Part shown: positions 1 through 12,423 of the stretch, piece by piece | Position numbering within the stretch: position 1 is the stretch's first letter | How the letters are laid out: each line of letters starts with the position of its first letter | Assembly (NCBI GenBank): GCA_017311185.1 | Contig: JAESUZ010004136.1 | Coordinates: 1,736,001 to 1,800,000 of the forward strand | Source: Proteles cristata cristata | Lineage: Eukaryota; Chordata; Mammalia; Carnivora; Hyaenidae | Length of the DNA stretch: 64,000 bases | Direction of reading: 5' to 3' | Notes under the pieces: generated by a model | Told to the model about the DNA's origin: nothing | What the model saw: the letters and a program-made list of their open reading frames with translations, nothing else | Databases searched by the model: none | Made by a program: the position numbers and the translations under genes

Positions 1-37
1 TCACATGCTCTACTGACTGAGCCAGCCAAGTGTCCTT
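1..37 (-). repeat. CanSINE head, partial at window edge
   Basis: gactgagccagccaagtgtcc is a mutated copy of the reverse-strand SINE head. The rest lies outside the window. Confidence 0.6.
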
Positions 38-260
38 GGGTCTATTTTTATTAACAAATTTCTTTTCCTGGATATGAGTTACCATATTCTGCTTTTTTTT
101 TTTTTTGGCATATCTAGTAGTTTTTATTGGATGACAGAAATGATGAATATTATGTTGTTGGGTGTCTGGATTTTTATAAAAACTTCTTTTAAAGAGTGTT
201 GAATTTTGTTATGACTGGTAGACAGGTTATTTATGGATCAGTTTATCCTTTTGATGCTTT

Positions 261-452
261 CTTTTAAACATTTGTTTATTTGATTTTGAGAGAGAGAGCA
301 TGAGTGCACAAGCAGGGGAGGGGGAGAGAGAGAGAGAGAGAGAGAGCAAGCTGTTGGTTAAGTGTCTGACACAGGGCTTGTACTCACGAACAATGAGATC
401 ATGACCTGAGCCGAAGTCAGACACTTAACCAACTGAGCCACCCAGATGCCCC
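261..452 (-). repeat. CanSINE (felid tRNA-Lys SINE)
   Basis: It starts with the aaacatttgtttatt tail, then a (GA)n stretch, and ends ccaactgagccacccagatgcccc. Short direct repeats ttgatgctt at 251-259 and 453-461 flank it as the target-site duplication (TSD). Confidence 0.9.
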
Positions 453-1470
453 TTGATGCTTCTGCATAAGTGCTGTTAAGGTGGGTCTGCAGTAGCCTTG
501 GCTTTAGCAGTCTGTGGTAACACTTCTGTGGTCTCCACTGAATGCTTCGTGTTTTCAGTATGGTCTCTCCATTCTGGTCTTCTAGTTAGAAAATCAAACA
601 TCTCCAGCCTCGTGTGAACTCTGGGCGTTTTTCAGCTTACAGCTCCTTTGCAAGGACCTCATAGGGTTTCACACTGCACACGTGCTATGTAGTATTCTAC
701 CCAAAAACTAAACAGACTCTTATGCAGGTTTGCACGTTCCTTGAACGTGAACTCCAATCTCAGTGTCTTCAGTTCTGGGAGAACATGGCGGTCTGCCTCG
801 TTCCCCTTATTGTACTGCATGCAGTTTGCAAAACGCCTGGAGGCAGAAGCCAGTAGTGATCATCAGTCTTGCCTTATTTGTTTCATTTCTCTCAAGTATC
901 ACAGTCAGGACTGTCTAATGATGTCTAAAACTGTTGTTTCAGATATTTTATCCAGCTTCCTAGTCGTTTCCAGTTATTCTGTTATGGTTCCAAGAAGAAA
1001 TCTTCTACGTTTTCTCTGGATTGTATCATTGAATCAATGAATCACATGAACAATAAACCGCCTCTGGGCTTTTTAGATGTATGAGCCAATATGTTTCCAT
1101 TTTATTTTAAAACAGTGTGAGTTGGGGTTTTTTTTTTTGTTGTTGTTACCCACAACCAAAAATTGCATATTAAGTGATATACTACATAAAGACTTAGATT
1201 CACTTCCCAAAGTTAAAATATTTTTTAAAGATTCTATTATTTCTCCTACATGTTTTCCTGAAATTGGTCTTCAGCAATGCGAGCATTGTTCTTATTCGGT
1301 TAAGTAGCCTTCTATACACATTTATTGAGATGCATCTATATACATTTCCCTAAAATATAATTCAGCTGCTATGTTACCCACTAAGAGTTTAAAGGCAAAG
1401 TTCCTGCTCTCAGGAAGCTAACAGGTCACTAAAGGAAATTTACATGTAAGTAAATAAGGGTAATGCAGTT
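453..1470. other. Intergenic, no gene seen
   Basis: No exon-like open frame with splice sites. The stretch from about 40 to 1040 has the look of an old, decayed interspersed repeat interrupted by the SINE at 261-452, but I could not assign a family. Confidence 0.5.
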
Positions 1471-1971
1471 TGTTGTATATTGAATTATGTCCTCCAACAA
1501 GGTACACAGAAGTCCTAATTTCTGATACTCGTGATGTCATTTTGTTTGGGAACAGGATCTTTGCAGAGGTAGTCAAGTTAAAGTAAGGTCATTCTAGATC
1601 AGAGTGGACCCTAATCCATAGCCTGGTATCCTAATAAAAAGGAGGAAATTTGGACACGGATACACAGAAGGGAGAAAGCCTCATGAAGACAGAAGCACAG
1701 AGATACACAGGGGAGAAGTCCATGTGAAAATGGAGGTAGAGACTGGAATGAAGCATCTATAAACCAAGAGATGTGAAGGATTACCAGCAATCCGCAGAAG
1801 CTAGGAAGGTGCAAAGAAAAGATTTTTCTCCAGAGCTTTCCAGAGAGAGCATGGCCTTGCCTACATCTTGCTCTTGGACTCATGGCCTCCAGAACTGTGA
1901 ACTAATAAATGTCTCTGTTTCAAGCCACCCAGTTTGTGATACTTTGTTACAGTAGTCCTAGGAAATTAACA
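1471..1971 (+). mobile_element. MLT1-type LTR (ERVL-MaLR)
   Basis: About 500 bp beginning tgttgtatattgaattatgtcc and ending gtgatactttgttacagtag..aggaaattaaca. It contains the recognisable middle (gtgaaaatggaggtagagactgg) and an aataaa near the 3' end. It matches the MLT1 solo LTR layout. No internal retroviral sequence adjoins it. Confidence 0.8.
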
Positions 1972-2568
1972 CTCCAGTGGAAGTGCCTGGCAAAGAAATA
2001 GCCCAGAGGGAGGAATGAAACTTCTCCAGAACTCATACCCCTGTGCTCTCACCTCAGTGAGTTGAAGGACCTGTTATGAGGCACTGATCCAGATACTTTG
2101 TATCAGTCGGAAGCCAGAGGGGGAAGGAGGGGCAGAAAAATATTTGAAGAAATAACGGCCAACAATTTTCCAGAATAGATGAAAACTATGAATCCACATA
2201 TTCAAGAATCTCATGTTTCAGTAGCAGAAAACAAAGATTTCTCATGCTCACGAAATTCCTTGTGTTTCTGGGAGACTCTGCAGAGTATATTTTATCCAGG
2301 TGAGGGCTTAGCAGGATCATGCTTGGCTTTGAGGTCAATATCACATCATTCTCAGGATCAGAGGCTTAATCATTTCTGCCCAATGAGGGATTTCTCTGAA
2401 GTGGAATCTGTGATTCAGAGTCTTGCATTTTTGTGGTAGATTCTACCCTGTTTGCACTGCGATCTCCCGGCTTCCCCCACCCAGTCCTGCTTCCTTCCCT
2501 TTTCCTTTGTAACTTTTACTCCACAAGAAAATGTCCACACACCGAACTCTTGTCACCACAACTGTTTT
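1972..2568. other. Intergenic, nothing recognised
   Basis: Single-copy looking sequence with no supported coding region or repeat. Confidence 0.4.
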
Positions 2569-2790
2569 CCTTTTTTTAACATTTCTTTTTTTCTTTCTAT
2601 TTTTAATTTAAGAGAGAGAAGGTATGAGTGGGGGAGAGGGAGAGAGATAGAGATGGAGAGAGAGAACGAGCGAGAGAACCTTACGCAGATTCCACGCTCA
2701 GCATCGGGCTCTATGCTAACAGCCCTGGGATCATGACCTGAGCTGAAATTAAGAGTCGAAAGCTCAACTGACGGAGCGACCCAGGTGCCC
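2569..2790 (-). repeat. CanSINE, older divergent copy
   Basis: T-rich tail complement, (GA)n tract and the end ctcaactgacggagcgacccaggtgccc (quoted in two parts: ctcaactgacggagcgac, ccaggtgccc). It carries more mismatches than most copies here. Confidence 0.8.
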
Positions 2791-3891
2791 AAGAACGATG
2801 CTTTCTGGAGGATGCAACCTGTGATCTTCTCCCTCCCACCTACCAGCATGGGAGGAATTTGGGAATCAGAGTAAAACAAATTGGAAAAGGTAATTTTCCC
2901 CCTTGGGCTCAAAAACCAATATGACCAGCAAAATGGAGAGCGCATTTTAGTGCAGACAGACCCAGGTTGGAGGCGATGATCTTTTAGCATAATGAGAGGC
3001 ATTCTTGCAGATTTCGCAAGCCCAGAAAGAAGCCCAGGACGAGGCTCTTTACCTTGTGGGATCACCAGTACTCCCCCAAACTGGTGCTATGAAGGGATCT
3101 TGGTCTGTGAAATCCCAACCGGCTGCTTAATTAAGGATGCTTTCCTGGGACATTTGAGTAATGCTCTTTTGATTTTAAATTTTTGCAAAGGCTGCTTTTA
3201 CTTCTAGCCCAGTTCGATGTGATTTTAATCTGGGAAAAGAGACACAGCAGTGTTTGAGGGGGGTGTGCTTTTGATCACTTGGTCACCGTCTGAGTTTTTA
3301 TACCGTCAGGAAGGACAATTCACCAGCCTCGATTTTGTTTCAAGTGAGTTTTGTTTCCCCCTCATCTTCCTGAGATCCAAAAGGAAAAACAGGAAAGATT
3401 TTTGTTGACTTGAGAGTTTGGCTTTAGGGGTGCCTACCATTTCAGATAGGGAGAGCCCCCTCTGACGGGTGAGAGATGGGGACAGGTTGGGTTTTGAAAT
3501 GCATAGGTTTCCAAGGAGCCAAATTCTTCTTCCACTGGTTGGAGCAGAAAAACACTGGCCTTGGTGGTCTCAGTGGCAGTGGTCACCTCAGACTGTCCCA
3601 TAGTGAGGGAACCTGAACTCTGGCTTAAGGAGCCTGGCTTAAGACCTGTACTTTTGTAAGCCTGGTAAGGCATTCCCAGTATGAGCTGCCCAGATTCAAG
3701 TGTGGTAGGAACCACTCCCTAAGGAGAGAGAAAAAAAATGAAGAAGAGAGAAGGGACGACTTCAAGGTCACCTAGATATGTGCCCAAATGCCTACATCCC
3801 CCATGTTCTTGTAAATTGAGACAACTTAATCAGACTGCATGTTTATGTGTGTTACCATATATGGGAGACAAAGAAATAGAAAATGTATTTT
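2791..3891. other. Intergenic, nothing recognised
   Basis: The open frames here are short and partly run into the neighbouring SINE. No splice-flanked exon or repeat is recognised. Confidence 0.4.
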
Positions 3892-3908
3892 AAAAACTAT
3901 GCCATGTG

Positions 3909-4116
3909 GGGGCGCCTGGGTGGCTTAGTCGGTTAAGCGTCCGACTTTCGCTTAGGTCATGATCTTGCGGTTTGTGGGTTCGAGCCCCGCGTCGGGCTCT
4001 GTGCTGACTGCCAGCTCGGAGCCTGGAGCCTGTTTCAGTCTGTGACTCCCTCTCTGACCCTCCCCTGCTCACGCTATCTCTCTCTCTCTCTCTCTCCTAG
4101 AAATAAATAAAACATT
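3909..4116 (+). repeat. CanSINE, young subfamily
   Basis: The TSD aaaactatgccatgtg occurs at 3893-3908 and 4118-4133. It carries the diagnostic variants ctttcgcttaggtcat, gtttcagtctgtgactccc and ctagaaataaataaaac, shared with the copies at 26302, 46453 and 47393. Confidence 0.93.
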
Positions 4117-4258
4117 AAAAACTATGCCATGTGATGTGGGCCACTCAGTTCTTTGGATACGAACCCAACTGAGTGGTAACAGCACGAATAAAGTTGCTTC
4201 CTGGAAAGAAAAGCCTTGGTGTCATGAGTCTCTGTGCGAGAATCCTGCACCACAAGTC

Positions 4259-4463
4259 TTCTCTTCTTCTTCTCTTCTTCTTCTTCTTCTTCTTCTTCTT
4301 CTTCTTCTTCTTCTTCTTCTTCTTCTCTTCTTCTTCTTCTTCCTCTTCCTCTTCTTCTTTCTCTTCTTCTTCTTCTTCTTCTTCTTCTTCTTCTTCTTCT
4401 TCTTCTTCTTCTTCTTCTTCTCCTTCCTCTTCCTTCTCCTCCTCTCTTTCTTCTTTTGGCTTT
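4259..4463 (+). repeat. (TTC)n microsatellite, about 205 bp
   Basis: An almost pure polypyrimidine run of CTT units with a few CTC/TCC interruptions. The complement is (GAA)n. The leucine- or serine-rich open frames across it are artefacts of the repeat. Confidence 0.97.
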
Positions 4464-4475
4464 AATTTTTATTTT

Positions 4476-4907
4476 ATTTTTTAAAAATGTTTATTTATGG
4501 GGCACCTGAGTGGTTCAGTCGGTTGAGCGTCCGACCTCGGCTCAGGTCACGATCTCATGGTTGGTGGGTTCAAGCCCTGTGTCGGGCTCTGTGCTGACAG
4601 CTCAGAGCCTGGAGCCTGCTTTGGATTCTGTGTCTCCCTCTCTCTTTGACCCTCCCCTGCTCACGCTGTCTCTCTCTCAGAAATAAATTTTTAAAATTTT
4701 TTTAAAAATTAAAAAAACTGTTTATTTTTGAGGGGCAATGGAGAGAACATGTATAGAGGAAGCGCAGAGAGAGTGAAGGACAGAGGATCCAAAGCAGGCT
4801 CTACACGCCAAGCAACAAACCCTGCGGGGGCCTAAAAATCACAAACCGTGAGATTATGACCTGAGCCGAAGAAAGACGCTCAACTGACTGAGCCACCCAG
4901 GCGTCCC
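4476..4907 (-). repeat. CanSINE, split by a second SINE
   Basis: The tail complement (ttttttaaaaatgtttattt) lies at 4478-4497 and the body at 4712-4907, ending ctgagccacccaggcgtccc. A plus-strand SINE sits between the two parts. Confidence 0.8.
4498..4711 (+). repeat. CanSINE nested inside another SINE
   Basis: Head ggggcacctgagtggttcag, tail aaataaatttttaaaa. Flanking copies of aaaaatgtttattt (4484-4497) and aaaaactgtttattt (4713-4727) form the TSD, made from the tail of the host SINE. Confidence 0.88.
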
Positions 4908-5086
4908 TATGAGTTTGACTTTAAAAATGATTCCACATGTAAAAGACACCATGCAGTATTTGTTTTCTACCCATGTGGCTTATTTCACTCAGCATAATAC
5001 CCTGTAGGTTCATTCGTGATATAGCAAATGGCAGGATTGTTGTCTTTTTTTAAAGGCTGAATTATTTTCCAGCATATGCGCATGTG

Positions 5087-5089
<3 letters not shown>

Positions 5090-5120
<31 letters not shown>

Positions 5121-5134
5121 TGTGAGTGTGTGCG
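5090..5134 (+). repeat. (TG)n microsatellite
   Basis: GT dinucleotides with gcg and gag interruptions, inside the old L1. Confidence 0.9.
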
Positions 5135-5654
5135 TATCACATTTTCTTTATCCTTTCATCTGTCACCAAACATGTAGGTTGTTTCTATACCTTGGCTATT
5201 GTGAATAATGCCGAAATAGACATGGGAGCACAAATATCTCTTTGAGATAATGATCTCATTTCCTTTGGATAAAAAACCAGAAGATGGATTGCTGGATCAT
5301 ATGGTAGTTATATTTTTAATTTTTTGAGGAACATGCATACTGTTTGTCATAGTAGCTATACCAGTATACATTCTGCCAAACGTACAAGTGTTTCCATTTC
5401 TCCGGGTCCTCGCCAGCATATATTATCTTTTGTTTTATTGATAATAGACATCCTAACAGGTGTGAGATGATATCTCATTGTGGTTTTGACTTGCATTTCC
5501 CTGATGATTAATGATGTTGAGCACCTTTTTATGTACCTGCTGGTCATTTGTATATCTTCTTTGGAAAAGTGTCTATTTAGGTATTTTGACAATTTAAAAA
5601 TTTTTTTATTGAGGTGTATGAATTCCTTGTGTATTTTGGGTATGAGCCCCCCTT

Positions 5655-5882
5655 TTCTTAACGTTTTATTTATTTCTGAGAGAGAGAGAGAGCGAGAGAG
5701 CGAGAGAGCGAGAGAGCTTGATAAGGGGAGGGTCAAAGAGAGAAGGAGACACAGAATCTGAAGCAGGTGCCAGGCTCTGAGCTGTCAGCACAGAGCTCCA
5801 TGCGGGGCTCGACCCCACGAACTGTGAGATCATGACTTGAGCTGAAGTCAGCTGCCTAACTGACTGAGCCATCAGGCACCCC
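5655..5882 (-). repeat. CanSINE inside the old L1
   Basis: The GA tract has become (gagagc)n-like at 5685-5718. It ends ctgactgagccatcaggcacccc (ctgactgagccatcagg + cacccc). The L1 words tatgagcccc and tatgaacccc on the two sides look like the TSD. Confidence 0.88.
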
Positions 5883-6665
5883 TGGATATGAACCCCTTAA
5901 TGGATATGTGATTTGCGAATATTCGCTCCCATTCTATAGGTTGCTTTTTCAGTTTGTGGATAGTTTCTGTTGCTCTGCAGAAGCTTTTTAATTTGATATA
6001 GTTCCACTTCTTTATTTTTGCTTTTATTACCTTTGCTTTTGTTGTCAAATCCAAAAAAAAAAAAAAAAATCATTGCCGAGACTAACATCAAGGAGCTTAC
6101 TCCCTGTTTTCTTCTGAGAGCTTTAAGTTATATGTTCAAGTCTTAACCCATTTTGAGTTGATTTTTGCATGTAGTGTAAGGTATATGTAGTTTTCACAAA
6201 ACTATTTATGAAAGAGATTGTCCTTACCTCATTGTATATTCTGGCAACTTTGTAAAAAACTAATTGACCATATATATGCGTAGGTTTATTTCTGGGCTCT
6301 CTATTCTGTTCCATTGATCAATTTATTTTCATGCTAATACCATACTGTTTTGATTGCTGTAACCTTATAATATCATTTCAAATCAGGAATTGTGATGCCT
6401 CCAGCTTTGTTCTTCTTTTCCAAGATTGCTTTGACTATGAGTAGTTCTTTATAGTTCTGTAAGAATTTTAGGATTTGTTATTCTATTTATGTGAAAAATG
6501 CCATTGGGATTTAAATAAGGATTACATTGAATCTGTGGACTGTGTTGGGCAGTATGGATACTATAACAGTATTGATTTTTCCAGTTCGTGAACATGGAAC
6601 ATCTTTCCATTTATTTGTGACTTCTTCAATTTCTTTCACTGATGTTTCATGGGTCTCAGGCAAAT

Positions 6666-8028
6666 GATTATGGAAATGGAATCCAGTAACCTTGCTTTTC
6701 AGGCCCAAGTAACAAATGACAACTGATTATCTTAGCAGATATAGATCATTTTCTTGATTTTGGCTTTTAAGATGAGTTTTATCTTGATTGAAGCTACACG
6801 AAGGACCACCTTAGAACCTTTGAATCATAACTTGTAGTATTCAGAACTAGTGAGTGATAGAATGTCTGGTGTGATCTGCTATTTTTTATTCTGGTGAACC
6901 AATTAGTTAAAATTTTTATAGTCAGGAAACAGAAATTGTAAATATTTCCCATTACAAAAACTGTAATATTCTTTAACAACATTCTTTTGAAAAAAGTATA
7001 AAGCGTAGCAACTTTTCTAGTCACATTAATTAATTCCCAGTTAGTAATGTCAAGCTTAGAATGATAGCTTTGAAATTGGGTTTTATTTATTAAGATGCTC
7101 AAAAATGTGAACAGAATCCGAAAGTTCTGCATGAAGTATAGTCTATGGGGTCAACATTAATGGATTTTTAAAAAGCCACTACTGTTTAACTACTGTTACA
7201 ATTTGAATGCTTAGAGTAACATTGGCTTATGCCTACTTTCTCAAGTGTAAGTACCAGGTAGTATGCTATGACTTCAATGAAAACAAATTGTGTGATAAAT
7301 GGATTATATATGGAACTACATTTTCTTTTCTGCAAAGATAGGCATATGTTTACATGAAATAAGACTAAATTTGAAGTGAAGAATTTACCCTATTTGGAAT
7401 GGAAGAAAACTAAATCTCTTTATTTTGATGTCATTTTCTTTTTGGAGATTTTCCTTATTTTAATAGATCAGTTCCATAGTGAAAAATTAAATTAGATTAA
7501 TGTGATAGAGAAAATCGTTGTATTTATGAGTTTGTTTTGTTACTTAATCATTGTGTGAGTTTGGTCTCAGTCTTACATTAAATAAAGACTTCAGAATATA
7601 TTCCCCCTCTTTAATTTTTTTATTCTTACAGAGGAACCATATTTAAAAGAATCCCTACACCCTTGAAGTCAACTGTTAAAGAAGTCATTAGCTCCTTCAA
7701 ATGCCCTGAAGTTTGAGGTGTAGACAAAATTAAAAATACACTTTAGGTAATGCTGATGGTTTGTAATTACATTTTTTTTTTGAATTTACAAAATCTCACT
7801 TCTAATGTCATAGATTATACTCTGATTGAAACTAAAAGTTATTTTTTTAATAATTAGTAATTAAGACATTCACTGTAGATATATCTATCCATTATAATTT
7901 TTAAAAATACAAACAAACAATGAGGATCTTTCCCCTCTGTTTATTTAAAAATATACTATAGTTGATTATTACCATCTTCTTTTGCTTATTTTTTTCTGTT
8001 GTTTAAGTACTTAGATCAAACTTTAATC
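6666..8028. other. Intergenic, AT-rich, nothing recognised
   Basis: Long AT-rich stretch without recognised repeat, RNA gene or exon. The minus-strand open frames of up to 112 codons have no supporting signals. Confidence 0.4.
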
Positions 8029-8267
8029 TTTTTTTAATGTTTATTTATTTACTTTGAGAGAGAGAGAGAGAGAAAGAGTGTGTGTATGTGTGTGTGTGTG
8101 CGTGTGAGAGAGAGAGAGAGAGAGAAAGTAGGGGAGGGGCAGAGAGAGAGGGAGAGAGAGAATCCCAAGCAGGCTCTGCACTGGTAGTGCAGAGCCCGAT
8201 GTGGGGCTCAAACTCACACACCGAGAATCAAGAGTCAGATGCTTAACCAACTGAGCCACCCATGCAC
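8029..8267 (-). repeat. CanSINE with expanded (GA)n/(GT)n
   Basis: It contains gtgtgtatgtgtgtgtgtg between two GA tracts, then caagcaggctctgcactgg and the end cttaaccaactgagccaccc. Confidence 0.88.
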
Positions 8268-8890
8268 TGCTAACTCTGGTTAAATTTAAGTAAGAATTTT
8301 CATTTTTAAAAAGCTTGTTTTACTTGTCATTTTTTGAAATAAGTGATGGAAAATAAGATAATCTGGAAATGAAAGACTGATAACTGTCTCCCAAACTAGA
8401 CACAATTCCCCAATAATGTTTAAAAACTAAACTACCTCTACCTAGAATGATGCTGCCTTGGAACCAGATCCATGTAGGGTGGTCCCGCCCTTCAAATAAG
8501 GAGCACCCAGAAGACCCTCCAAGGTCAGGGTGATAGTCACCACCTGCCATTTGAAAAGCTTGATCTCAGACTCTTTTTCTAGCAGTAATCATTTATCACT
8601 CATGATCCAACCAAAATCTTTGGCTCGTTTTGGTTAAGAAATCCAAGGCCAGATCCGACCCAGGATCCTGGCCTCCATAATACCATGTGCTATTGGATTA
8701 CCTTTCCACTCACCAGAACAGGCAAAAAAGAAGAGATCAGAGAACCATTCTTTGTACCACCCACAGTCCCACTTTATTCAGCACAGTTTATTTTGGTTTT
8801 TCCCATCTGAGTTGTATTTTAGATTGACCCACTTATTCTCATTTCAAGGATACTTCAACTGCGATCGTTAAACCAGACACAATTGTTTAG
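8268..8890. other. Intergenic, nothing recognised
   Basis: No recognised repeat or exon. Confidence 0.4.
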
Positions 8891-8994
8891 CTGTTGCTGC
8901 TGCTGCTGCTGCTTCTGCTTCTTCTTCTGCTTCTGCTTCTTCTTCTTCTTCTTCTTCTTCTTCTTCTTCTTCTTCTTCTTCTTCTTCTTCTTCT
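8891..8994 (+). repeat. Compound (CTG)n-(CTT)n microsatellite
   Basis: Starts gctgttgctgctgctgctgc, passes through mixed ctt/ctg units and ends in about 18 uninterrupted CTT units. The complement has CAG then GAA repeats. Confidence 0.95.
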
Positions 8995-10439
8995 TTAATA
9001 AGCTGAATGTCAGAAGCCAAACCAGGGGAATCTTCATGTCAATCTTCATTTCAAGGGGTTGCTTAGATTACAGTTCCTACTGTTTATCCACAAACATAGG
9101 TTCCATATATCATGTACTGAGCTGGCTCATGGTGAAGAGGTCATTCTACAGCATCTTTCACAGAATCAGATGTCATCTCAAAAGGATATATTGTCTCAGA
9201 CACCTTTAAGCAATCTTTTTCTTCAAGTGGAATGCATCCTATTTCCATTTAAACCTCACAACCTCTAGCAAACAAGCTGGTATCTCCATTGTGCAAATTA
9301 CAGATACGGAGTTCGGAGTCAAAGGAATATCAAATCAAGACTAAGTGCTAAGCGACTACTACTTCTGGACCCCGTCCGCTAAGTGAGGCTGATTTCAAAG
9401 GTCTGGATTCAAGGACACAATGGGTATTGTTTACTTTGAAACTGTCAGGCTTTTAAATGATCTTTTTAACAGTGTGGCTGCCTTTCCTGTGAGGGGGGGG
9501 TCTCACTTTCTCAGCGGATGCTCAGCAGTATTACTCTTTTGAATAGCCAACAGGGCTCCCCACTGATTCATGACCATTTGCAGAGCAGTGTCAGTCTCTG
9601 GGGTCCTTAATTTTTTTTTTTTTTCTCTCCTGGTACAAGAAGGCAAATGCACTGAAACTGTGCCAAGTTTTACTTCAACCATAGCATGAGATAAAGAGGA
9701 TTTACAGGCAAAGAACTCCATTGAACAGCAGCCAAAAACGCAGATAACTTTGAAATAACACAATGTGGTAGAAGAAACTGCCTTGTGGCAATCTACTTTC
9801 GAGAAAAATAGCAACTATTTACAGTACATGTTGGCAAACTGTGTCCGCTTTGGCTCTAGAAGAGGTGGAAGGTTACCATACTGCCTGCGGGGTTTCTTTC
9901 ATTGCTGGCACTGAATTGAATGTTATAGACAGAAGTTACATTTTTATTATTTATCTTCAACTGAGTTCAATTGATTTACAAGCATCAGCCATATGACTAA
10001 TTCCATTTGAATGGAAATGAATTCAAAGAATACATCAGAAGAAACATACAATGAAAAATTATCTAAATTATATAAACGTACCCCCTCACTTGAAATAAAC
10101 TCAGATAAATTTATCTACTTCTAAAGTGGATAAGTAATAGATCACTGCTTTCTTTTACTCAAGGGTTCTTTTCTTCTTCAGTGTAATGTGACTCATCTTC
10201 AGATTTCTCTAAATAGTGAACTCTCTTAATGTTCTTAAAGTATAATTAGTTTTCAAAAATCCTTTCCAAAGACACGTTTTGTGGAACCTATCTACTGAAT
10301 CAAATGAAGTTTCTTGTGCTAGGGCCCTCAGGTTGTTAAAATGGGAGAGTTGACAGTGCTTTTTTTTAATTAGCATCTAACACCATAGTACTTACGGGTA
10401 GTGCATGATGATGGTAATAGCACCTAAGGAAACTGACTT
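8995..10439. other. Intergenic, nothing recognised
   Basis: Contains short T runs (9608-9624) and a G run (9493-9500). No recognised gene or interspersed repeat. Confidence 0.4.
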
Positions 10440-10643
10440 TTTTTAAGTTCATCCGTTCTTGAGGGGGAGGAGGAGAGAGTGGGAAAAGGTCAGAAAGAGA
10501 GGGAGAGAGAGACTCCCAAGCAGGCTCTGCACTGTCAGCACGGAGCCCAATGAGGGGCTTGAACCCACAAACCGTGAGGTCATGACCTGAGCCAAAACCA
10601 AGAGCAGGTTGTTCAACCTGCACATGTGCCACTCAAGTGCCCC
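10440..10643 (-). repeat. CanSINE
   Basis: Flanked by aggaaactgactttt (10427-10441) and aggacactgattttt (10644-10658) as an imperfect TSD. Confidence 0.87.
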
Positions 10644-11339
10644 AGGACACTGATTTTTGAACATATATACTATGAAGGGACAAATGTTTCCTACCCATAG
10701 AAATAATGACATAGACTATAACAGGATCCAGGGAAGAAGGATGGTAGGTTGGAGGGGAAGAATAATCCAGATGCAAAAGAAGTGTTGTCTGTGATAAGGT
10801 AGGACAATCCAGTAGATTTCTCATCTCCTCTAGCCCTAGTTCACGTTCACTCACAATATTCTGAGCAGCTAATCTGCCGCTCAAGTGCCTTAAGACCATG
10901 AAGGGAAGACCACTGGTTTAGAGGGAGTGGTAATGACTTTCATTATAAACTGTCTAGTAGACACATTTGGTGATCTCTGCATGTGTGAACAATGGCAAAT
11001 TACTGGACTGGGACTGTTGAACACAAATTCCTATAAATTGAACACAGAACTTCTGTTGGCCAGCAAGTCTTTACATGAGTGGCTCTCAAGCTTTTCCACA
11101 TCATGGCACACGAGGAAATGATAATATTTCTAAGTCCCACCAGAGATGAACTTGAGTGAATTTGAGGAGTCACTATGGGGCTTTGTGAAGAAATAATTAC
11201 ATTTCCTTTATATTACATATTGATGTAAAGAAAATAAAATTAAAAAGTTGAAATATATTGAATATTGCATTTGTAAAAAATCTGCAGGTAAAATGGCTTC
11301 ACACTTTTAAATGAAAAGTTGAGTTTGGTTCTGAGAATG

Positions 11340-11343
<4 letters not shown>

Positions 11344-11377
<34 letters not shown>

Positions 11378-11380
11378 ACC
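11344..11380 (+). repeat. (CA)n microsatellite
   Basis: About 16 CA units with one aa interruption. Confidence 0.93.
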
Positions 11381-11567
11381 CCTGATTTGCAGCTGAAAAC
11401 TGCTCCATATAATTTCTGATCTGAACCTTTCATATGCTTCATAGTCACCTTAGTCAGAAATTCTGTTTACAGAAGCAGAGGTGACAAATAGCAGATTATC
11501 ACTTTTTCTTCAGTGAATGAAAACTGTTTTCTTGCCCTTTATCAGATAAGTTGATCTTTGATCTTTT

Positions 11568-11777
11568 ATTTTTTTTAATGTTTATTTATTTAATTTGAGA
11601 GAGAGAGCGGGAGGGAGATCATGAGCAGGGGAGGGGCAGAGAAAGGGAGAGAGAGAATCCCTGCCCTGTCAGTGCAGAGCCGTGTGAAGGGCTCCATCTC
11701 ATGAACCGTGAGATCATGATCTGAGCAGAAATCAAGAGTTGGCCACTTGACTGGCTGACTGAGCCACCCAGGTGCCC
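11568..11777 (-). repeat. CanSINE
   Basis: TSD ttgatctttgatctttt (11551-11567) and ttgatctttgctctttt (11778-11794), one mismatch. Confidence 0.92.
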
Positions 11778-11808
11778 TTGATCTTTGCTCTTTTAACATC
11801 TTACTTTG

Positions 11809-12010
11809 AGGGCGCCTGGATGGCTGAGTCAGTTGGGCGTCTGGTTCTTGATTTTGGCTCAGGTCACGAGCTCACGCTTTTGTGGATTCGAGCTCCATGT
11901 TGCGCTCTGTACTGATGGTACAGAGCCTACTTGGGATTTTCTCTCTCTCCGTCTCCCTCTGTCCCGCCCTTGCTTGCACTGTCTGTCTTTTCTCAAAATA
12001 AATAAACCTT
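11809..12010 (+). repeat. CanSINE, divergent, in inverted orientation to its left neighbour
   Basis: Head ggcgcctggatggctgagtc, tail caaaataaataaacctt. It forms an inverted SINE pair with the copy at 11568-11777, only about 31 bp apart, so a transcript across both could fold back. Confidence 0.88.
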
Positions 12011-12423
12011 CACAGGTCTAAGAAAGCTACTATTTGTAGCTTTATGACAATATTTCTCTGTATTTGTACAAATCTTTCTTTATAGGTTTATCATTTTTTA
12101 AGAATAAAAGCTTCCTTGTATTTGACACACTCAACACTGAAATGTTTTGCAATAATGAGTGGATTTTGAATACTTTAGAATATTCTAATACTATGTATTG
12201 CAAAGTTTTCATGAAGGTTTTCTTCCAGCAAAAAGATAATTGCTCTACTTGTCTTACTACTAATTTTGTGTTCAAATTCTAACAGTTACTAAACATTAGT
12301 CATGATTTTTTTTCTTTGAAATCCATCAATATTGACACTGCACATTCATTTATGTCATGGGGTCCTCCGAATCTTGGGTCAAGTTCTTTAAGAAGTTCAA
12401 AATATTAGTTAAAACATTAAGAA

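Larger units (their letters stand above)
4908..6665 (-). mobile_element. Old L1 (LINE-1), 3' part of ORF2, antisense
   Basis: It reads as the reverse complement of an L1 ORF2 3' region. Recognisable pieces include tatttcactcagcataat, ttgctggatcatatgg, gatgttgagcacctttttatg and cccattctataggttgc. It has stops in all frames. A (TG)n tract at about 5090-5134 and the SINE at 5655-5882 interrupt it. Confidence 0.85.

Noticed and set aside
2553..3065. 170-codon minus-strand open frame
   Set aside because: It runs through a CanSINE, and nothing in it resembles a known protein.
4124..4509. Open frames of 91-113 codons rich in leucine, serine or phenylalanine
   Set aside because: They are translations of the TTC repeat in three frames.
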